A DNA stretch of 64,000 nt, taken from NCBI GenBank assembly GCA_036266975.1, contig DATAWZ010000074.1, positions 19,148-83,147 on the forward strand. Direction: 5' to 3'. A model generated the notes under the pieces. It did not search any database. It saw only the letters and a program-made list of their open reading frames with translations, and had not been told where the DNA came from. Source of the stretch: DATAWZ01 sp036266975. Its GTDB lineage: Bacteria > Actinomycetota > Thermoleophilia > Solirubrobacterales > Solirubrobacteraceae. This document shows positions 59,704 through 64,000 of this stretch, in pieces. A program made the translations under genes and the position numbers. How positions within the stretch are numbered: position 1 is the stretch's first letter; the number at the start of each line of letters is the position of its first letter.

Positions 59704-59785
59704 TGGTGGGGGCAGGATTCGAACCTGCGTAGGCAGAGCCAACGGGTTTACAGCCCGTCTCCTTTAACCACTCGGACACCCCACC
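59704..59785 (-). tRNA. tRNA-Tyr (GTA)
   Basis: 82 bases on the minus strand. Acceptor GGTGGGG/CCCCACC, anticodon stem ACGGG/CCCGT with loop CTGTAAA giving GTA, a long variable arm (class II), T-arm CAGGTTCGAATCCTG, discriminator A. Lies 22 bases past the end of rpoD in the same orientation. Confidence 0.95.
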
Positions 59786-59807
59786 GGGCGAGCCGAGATC
59801 GTAGCGC

Positions 59808-60995
59808 TCAGACCGCTTCGCGCAGGCGCTGCGCCTCGGGAAGCGTCTGCAGCTTCTTGAGGGTGCGGTTCTCGATCTGACGGACGCGCTCGCGGGTGAT
59901 GTTGAAGGCGCGTCCGACCTCCTCCAGCGTGCACGGGCGCCCCCCGGTGAGCCCGTAGCGCAGCTCGATCACCTCGCGCTCGCGCCGAGGCAACGCGGCC
60001 AGGACGCGGACGACGTTCTCCTTGCGCAGCGCCTCGGAGGCGATCTCGAACGGCGACTCGGCCGAGACGTCCTCGACGAAGTCCGCGAGCGCCGAGTCGT
60101 CCTCCTCACCGACCGGCTTCTCCAGCGAGATCGGCTGCTGGGCCATACGCAGGATCTCGCGCACCTCGCGGACCGAGGTCTGCAGGTCGCGCGCGATCTC
60201 CTCGGGCGTGGGCTCCCGTCCGAGCTGCTGCACGAGCTGGCGCTCGACGTGGATGACCTTGTTGAGCTTCTCGACCATGTGCACCGGGATGCGGATCGTG
60301 CGGCCCTTGTCGGCGATCGCCCGCGTCACGGCCTGACGAATCCACCAGGTCGCGTACGTGGAGAACTTGTAGCCGCGGCGGTAGTCGAACTTCTCCACTG
60401 CGCGAATCAGTCCCAGCGACCCTTCCTGGATGAGATCAAGGAACGTCAGCCCGCGCCCGAGATAGCCCTTGGCGATCGAGACGACCAGCCGCAGGTTGGC
60501 CTCGACCATGTGCTGCTTGGCCTCCATATCGCCGCGCTCGATGCGCTTGGCCAGGGAGACCTCCTCAGCGGCGGTCAGCAGCGGGACACGGCCGATCGAG
60601 CGCAGGTACAGACGGAGGGAATCCAGCGAGGGCTCGATTCCCAGATCCATCTCGGCCCTGCGCAGCGCATCCAGCCGGTTGCGGAGCGTCGCGCCGCGCG
60701 GTGCCAGCGCCTCGCCCTCGTTTGCGTCCGAGGTGCCGCCTCTCGCCCCATCGCTCCCGCCGGCATCCGCGGCGTCGGGGGTGCCGACGATCTCCACGCC
60801 GTGCTCCTCGAGCTGGGTGTACAGCTCGCGTACCTGATCGCCGGTCGCCTCGACCTCCTCGGCGCAGCTGGCGATCGCCTCAAAGCTCACCAAGCCGCGC
60901 TCGAGCCCGTGGGCGAGCAGCGCTTGGAACTCCTCGATCTCCAGGATGCCCGAGGGCTCCTCGCTGCCCAGCAGTGCGTCGGCGCGTTCGCTCAT
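59808..60995 (-). CDS. rpoD: Primary RNA polymerase sigma factor
   Basis: 395 residues from ATG 60995. Group 1 sigma-70: region 1.2 LRLYLRSIGRVPLLTAAEEV, region 2 HMVEANLRLVVSIAKGYLGR with FLDLIQEGSLGLIRAVEKFD and FSTYATWWIRQAVTRAIADK, region 3 IRIPVHMVEKLNKV, region 4 TLEEVGRAFNITRERVRQIE. A longer frame to 61127 lies in the promoter region and is rejected. Recognises the main -10/-35 promoters. Divergent from folE2; a TATCAAT -10-like sequence lies on the minus strand at 61115-61121. Confidence 0.95.
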   Translation of the reverse strand: MSERADALLGSEEPSGILEIEEFQALLAHGLERGLVSFEAIASCAEEVEATGDQVRELYTQLEEHGVEIVGTPDAADAGGSDGARGGTSDANEGEALAPRGATLRNRLDALRRAEMDLGIEPSLDSLRLYLRSIGRVPLLTAAEEVSLAKRIERGDMEAKQHMVEANLRLVVSIAKGYLGRGLTFLDLIQEGSLGLIRAVEKFDYRRGYKFSTYATWWIRQAVTRAIADKGRTIRIPVHMVEKLNKVIHVERQLVQQLGREPTPEEIARDLQTSVREVREILRMAQQPISLEKPVGEEDDSALADFVEDVSAESPFEIASEALRKENVVRVLAALPRREREVIELRYGLTGGRPCTLEEVGRAFNITRERVRQIENRTLKKLQTLPEAQRLREAV

Positions 60996-61239
60996 CGCAA
61001 AGCACCCCCTTGAAGTTCCGTCTCGGTGGAAATGGGCGCACAGAACTGCACCAGGAGTCCTCCCGACCCTGCTCTCGCTCTCTCTCCGCCGGCCCGAAAA
61101 ACGGCCGTTGCGTGATTGATAGCACAAAGTCCAGTCGCCGAAACTCCCTGCCCAACCGGCCCCCGCGTGCCGGTCGATGGCGCGGGGTCGGCGCCGCCGT
61201 TCGGCCGGCCTCGAAGCGGCCCACTACGCTGTTCTGGTC

Positions 61240-62220
61240 ATGGCCGTCAGCAGACCGCTCGGGGCTCCCGACGTACAGGCGCGCCCGCCGGCACTCTTGG
61301 TCGGCCTCTCACGCGTCGGCCTGACCGGCGTCGAGAAGGTCATCACCCTCCACGGTGGGCGCAGCTTCCACGCGCAGCTCACCTGCTTCATCGACCTCGG
61401 CCCTCACCAGAAGGGCGCTCACATGTCGCGCTTCGAGGAGGTCGTCAACGAGGCGATCGGCGAGGTCGTCCTCCACGAGGCGCCGTTCCGTGCCGAGACC
61501 CTCGCCCAGCACATCGCCGAGCTCGTGCGCGACCGTCAGGGCGCACGCCGCGCGGAGGTCACGATCGCGGCCCGCTACCCCGAGCACAAGCCCGCGCCCG
61601 TGTCGGGCGTGAACACCCAGGAGCTCTACACGCTGCACGGCGCCGCGGTCGCGTCGGAAACCGGCACCCGACGCCTGATCGGCGTGTCGGCGACCGGGAT
61701 GACCGCCTGCCCATGCGCCCAGGAGCTGGTCGCCGACCGGGCCCGGACACGGCTACTCGAGGACGGCTTCGGCGACGCCGAGGTCGAGCGCATCCTCGAG
61801 CTCGTTCCGGTGGCCACCCACAACCAGCGGGGGCTGGGCACGCTGCACATCGGCTGTCCGGACGGCTGCAGCGACGAGATCGACGCGAAGACGCTGCTCG
61901 CCATCGTCGAGAACTCGATGTCCTCGGAGATCTACGAGCTGATGAAGCGCTCGGACGAGGTCGAGGTCGTCGAGAAGGCCCACCGTCGGCCCCGCTTCGT
62001 CGAGGACTGCGTGCGCGAGATGATCGGCGGCGTCCTGGCCGCATTTCCCACCCTCCAGGACGGCGGCTTCGTCAGCGCCCGGCAGGAGAACCTGGAGACC
62101 ATCCACCAGCACAACGTCATGGCCGAGCGCTTCGGGTGCCTGGCCGAGCTGCGCGCCGAGCTGGCCTCGGGCGAGCTCGTGCAGCGGCACACGTCGATGC
62201 GCGAGTGGCTGGACGGCTGA
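61240..62220 (+). CDS. folE2: GTP cyclohydrolase I, type IB
   Basis: 326 residues from ATG 61240 (MAVSRPLGAPDVQARPP). FolE2 hallmarks: GVEKVITLHGGRSFHAQLTC, DLGPHQKGAHMSRFEEVVNE, SGVNTQELYTLHG, and TGMTACPCAQELV with the metal-binding Cys; the usual invariant His and Glu are present in HQKGAHMSRFEE. Converts GTP to dihydroneopterin triphosphate, the first step of folate synthesis, using varied divalent metals unlike FolE. Divergent from rpoD. Confidence 0.93.
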   Translation: MAVSRPLGAPDVQARPPALLVGLSRVGLTGVEKVITLHGGRSFHAQLTCFIDLGPHQKGAHMSRFEEVVNEAIGEVVLHEAPFRAETLAQHIAELVRDRQGARRAEVTIAARYPEHKPAPVSGVNTQELYTLHGAAVASETGTRRLIGVSATGMTACPCAQELVADRARTRLLEDGFGDAEVERILELVPVATHNQRGLGTLHIGCPDGCSDEIDAKTLLAIVENSMSSEIYELMKRSDEVEVVEKAHRRPRFVEDCVREMIGGVLAAFPTLQDGGFVSARQENLETIHQHNVMAERFGCLAELRAELASGELVQRHTSMREWLDG

Positions 62221-62226
62221 GCGCGG

Positions 62227-62784
62227 CTACGCGGGGACTCGGCGCAGCGCGTCGGCCTCGGCGAGCTTGCGCCGCAGGCCGAAGATGAAGTCGAGCCCGG
62301 AGAGCACCGTTGCCACGACCGCGACGTCGACCAGGACGTCTACCCACAGGCGATGATGGCGCGAGGCGATCAGCGCGAGGACGGCGGCGATCTGAAGGCA
62401 GGTCTTGATCTTTCCGGACATGCCTGCCGGCACCACTACGCCGGAGAACGAGGCGCCCAGGCGAAGCATGGTGATCGCGATCTCGCGCGCGATGATCACC
62501 ATCGCGATCCACGGCGCGACACGGTGCAGCGAGACGAGCGAGATGAGCGCCGCGACGATCAGCAGCTTGTCGGCGAGCGGGTCCATCAGCTTGCCGAACG
62601 TCGTCACCGAGCCCCTCGCGCGCGCGATGTAGCCGTCGACGAAGTCGGTCGCCGACGCGAGCGCGAAAACCACCGCGGCGAGCACGTCACCGTCGGAGGT
62701 GTGCCCGAGCAACGCCACCACGAGCACCGGTACCAAGAGGATGCGCAGCACCGTCAGCAGGTTGGGCAGATTCAGCGGAAACAC
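62227..62784 (-). CDS. pgsA: CDP-diacylglycerol-glycerol-3-phosphate 3-phosphatidyltransferase
   Basis: 185 residues, four to six membrane helices. The CDP-alcohol phosphotransferase signature is complete: DFVDGYIARARGSVTTFGKL followed by MDPLADKL, that is DGxxAR, eight residues, GxxxDxxxD. Makes phosphatidylglycerol-phosphate at the inner membrane for PG and cardiolipin. Starts with MFPLNLPNLLTVLRILLVPV, typical for PgsA. Converges on folE2 with six bases between stops. Confidence 0.93.
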   Translation of the reverse strand: MFPLNLPNLLTVLRILLVPVLVVALLGHTSDGDVLAAVVFALASATDFVDGYIARARGSVTTFGKLMDPLADKLLIVAALISLVSLHRVAPWIAMVIIAREIAITMLRLGASFSGVVVPAGMSGKIKTCLQIAAVLALIASRHHRLWVDVLVDVAVVATVLSGLDFIFGLRRKLAEADALRRVPA

Positions 62785-62827
62785 GCCACGGCCAGCTTAT
62801 TCGGCGAGCGACGAACGAGCATGCTAT

Positions 62828-62839
62828 ATATCTGGATAT
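62828..62839. promoter_or_regulatory. ATATC-TG-GATAT palindrome at the HTH gene start
   Basis: Perfect 5-bp inverted repeat overlapping ATG 62838, within an AT-rich TATATATC patch that may be the -10 box. Suggests autoregulation of the RHH/HTH protein, or a leaderless transcript. Confidence 0.5.
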
Positions 62840-63272
62840 GCGCAGCGATGATTCAACCGCGCTGTACGTGCGCCTGCCCAGCGAGCAGGCGCAGCGCCTG
62901 GACCGCGCCGCCCACGCCACCGGCCTGGCCAAGCGCGAGCTGATCAACGGCTTGGTGCGCCGCTACGTCGACCCCGACTCGCCCCGCTCGCTCGAGGCCC
63001 TGTCCCGGCTCGGCGGCGGCCCGGCCCGTCGGCGGCTCGGCGTGCCCGTCGGCGACGGCGCGATGCCCGTCGGGCACATCGCCTTCCGCGCCCCCGAGGC
63101 GCAGGTCCTCGATCTCGACCAGGCCGCCGAGTTGCTGCAGGTCGAGCCTGAGCTCGTCGAGTCGCTCGCGCGCGAGGACGCGCTGCCCGCGCGGCGGCTG
63201 GGCGAGCACTGGCGGTTCTCGCGTCACGCTCTCCTGGACTGGCTTGCCGGCGAGCGGCCGCGAAGCGGCTAG
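62838..63272 (+). CDS. RHH plus excisionase-type HTH regulator
   Basis: 144 residues from ATG 62838. The first 45 residues resemble a ribbon-helix-helix unit (TALYVRLPSEQAQRLDRAAH with TGLAKRELINGLVRRYVD). Residues about 88-140 form a MerR/excisionase-like winged helix (LDLDQAAELLQVEPELVESL then LPARRLGEHWRFSRHALLDW). It lies ten bases upstream of clpP in the same orientation, so it may regulate protease expression. Confidence 0.8.
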   Translation: MRSDDSTALYVRLPSEQAQRLDRAAHATGLAKRELINGLVRRYVDPDSPRSLEALSRLGGGPARRRLGVPVGDGAMPVGHIAFRAPEAQVLDLDQAAELLQVEPELVESLAREDALPARRLGEHWRFSRHALLDWLAGERPRSG

Positions 63273-63282
63273 GGTTGCGGCC

Positions 63283-63864
63283 ATGCCCCTGATCCCGATG
63301 GTCGTCGAGCGCAGCGCCCGCGGAGAGCGCGAGTTCGACATCTACTCGCGCCTGCTCAACGAGCGCATCATCTTCCTCGGGACCCCCGTGGACGACCAGA
63401 TTGCCAACCTCGTCGTCGCCCAGCTGCTGCACCTGGAGTCGGTCGACCCCGACAAGGACGTCTCGATCTACATCAACTCGCCGGGTGGCTCGATCTACGC
63501 GGGCCTGGCGATCTACGACACGATGCAGTTCATCAAGCCCGATGTGCAGACGATGTGCGTGGGGATCGCCATGTCGATGGGCTCGCTGCTGCTCGCCGGC
63601 GGCGCGCACGGCAAGCGCGCGGCGCTGCCCAACGCGCGGATCCTCATCCACCAGCCGTCGGCCGGGTTCGAGGGGCAGTCGAGCGACATCGAGATCCACG
63701 CGCGCGAGATCCTCAAGACGCGCGAGCGGATCGACCAGATCTACGCCAAGCACACCGGCCAGCCGCTCGAGCAGGTGCACACCGACATGTAGCGCGACCG
63801 CCTCTTCAAGTCCGACGAAGCGGTCGAGTACGGCCTGATCGACCGGGTCCTCCTAAGTCACTAG
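63283..63864 (+). CDS. clpP: ATP-dependent Clp protease proteolytic subunit, interrupted by TAG
   Basis: ATG 63283 to TAG 63864 would give 193 residues, the usual ClpP length. Active-site Ser98 (AMSMGSLLLAGG), His123 (RILIHQPSAG) and Asp168 (EQVHTD) are all present. Codon 170 at 63790-63792 is TAG where ClpP proteins have Glu (HTDMERDR); a single GAG-to-TAG change would explain it. After it the frame continues correctly with RDRLFKSDEAVEYGLIDRV. As written, translation stops two residues after the catalytic Asp and lacks the last strand. It may be a true nonsense mutation, a sequence error, or one of several clpP copies that has decayed. Confidence 0.88.
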
Positions 63865-63927
63865 TGGCACCTCCTGTAAATCCGCTCCCGCTTCGCGGCT
63901 GCAAATCTTCGCCTGGCGGCGTCCTCG

Positions 63928-63960
63928 GGAGCCGAAATAGCGCTGCTATTCCGGCTCCCT
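63928..63960. terminator. Long hairpin after clpP
   Basis: GGGAGCCG and CGGCTCCC, then AATAGC and GCTATT with one mismatch between them, closing on a three-base loop: 15 bp in total. It lies 63 bases after the clpP stop, so it is either its terminator or a leader element of the next gene. Confidence 0.6.
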
Positions 63961-64000
63961 GCGTCCTGGCCATGCTCGATTTTCGCTCGCGAATCGACGA

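Noticed and set aside
61091..61110. Possible terminator or riboswitch between rpoD and folE2
   Set aside because: Only a 4-bp GGCC stem with an A-run; too weak, and the position suits divergent promoters better.
63790..63792. Genome-wide TAG recoding
   Set aside because: Many genes in the window end properly at TAG (for example the SDR ending at 22728), so a single mutation or error is simpler.

Overview
The window is very GC-rich, with strong third-position G/C preference, many GTG and some TTG starts, and mostly AGGAGG-type ribosome sites. These features, together with the CHAD protein, the FolE2 GTP cyclohydrolase, the primary sigma factor next to tRNA genes, an RHH/helix-turn-helix gene beside clpP, and the dense SDR, TetR and acyl-CoA gene content, point to an actinobacterium. 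Class Thermoleophilia (Solirubrobacterales-like) is my best guess, but this is inference because no rRNA is present.

Layout. 0-6 kb: housekeeping-type and secreted proteins (CHAD, short PhzF, lipoprotein, Tat-exported sulfatase, Ig-like secreted protein). 6-19.9 kb: the most distinctive locus. An acyl-CoA ligase, a PucR regulator and an acetone-carboxylase-type pair (beta, plus a fused alpha-gamma) converge on a TetR-controlled operon. That operon encodes a split PEP-synthase/PPDK-like phosphotransferase (ATP-grasp plus His domain; His domain plus unknown domain) and an AttH/lipocalin-like protein. The arrangement suggests ATP-driven phosphorylation and carboxylation of a ketone or related substrate. 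19.8-33.3 kb: a series of small redox modules (SDRs, LLM flavin enzyme, FMN reductase, MFS pump, ECF sigma factor, VOC, cupin), most paired with a TetR, MarR or winged-helix regulator that has a visible palindromic operator. 33.5-37 kb: lipoprotein, OsmC-like, NTF2-like and a BaiB-like CoA ligase.

37-58 kb looks like an accessory region. It has a truncated SDR, a stand-alone Clp N-domain protein, three toxin-antitoxin pairs, a complete IS630-family element with TA target duplication, an IS3 remnant and decayed membrane-protein genes. It also holds two tandem GAF-LuxR regulators upstream of a RidA/acyl-CoA dehydrogenase pair, a double-XRE/GIY-YIG protein, an APC permease, and long gene-poor stretches carrying a dispersed repeat family. 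It ends at the 3' side of a tRNA-Thr gene, and a partial copy of that tRNA end lies near 36.97 kb.

58-64 kb is core chromosome: tRNA-Thr, tRNA-Tyr, a lipoprotein, rpoD, folE2, pgsA, a small HTH protein and clpP. The clpP reading frame is interrupted by an in-frame TAG at a position where the family normally has Glu. Several other genes carry frameshifts (a monooxygenase, the IS630 transposase and several relics), so either real decay or assembly error must be kept in mind.
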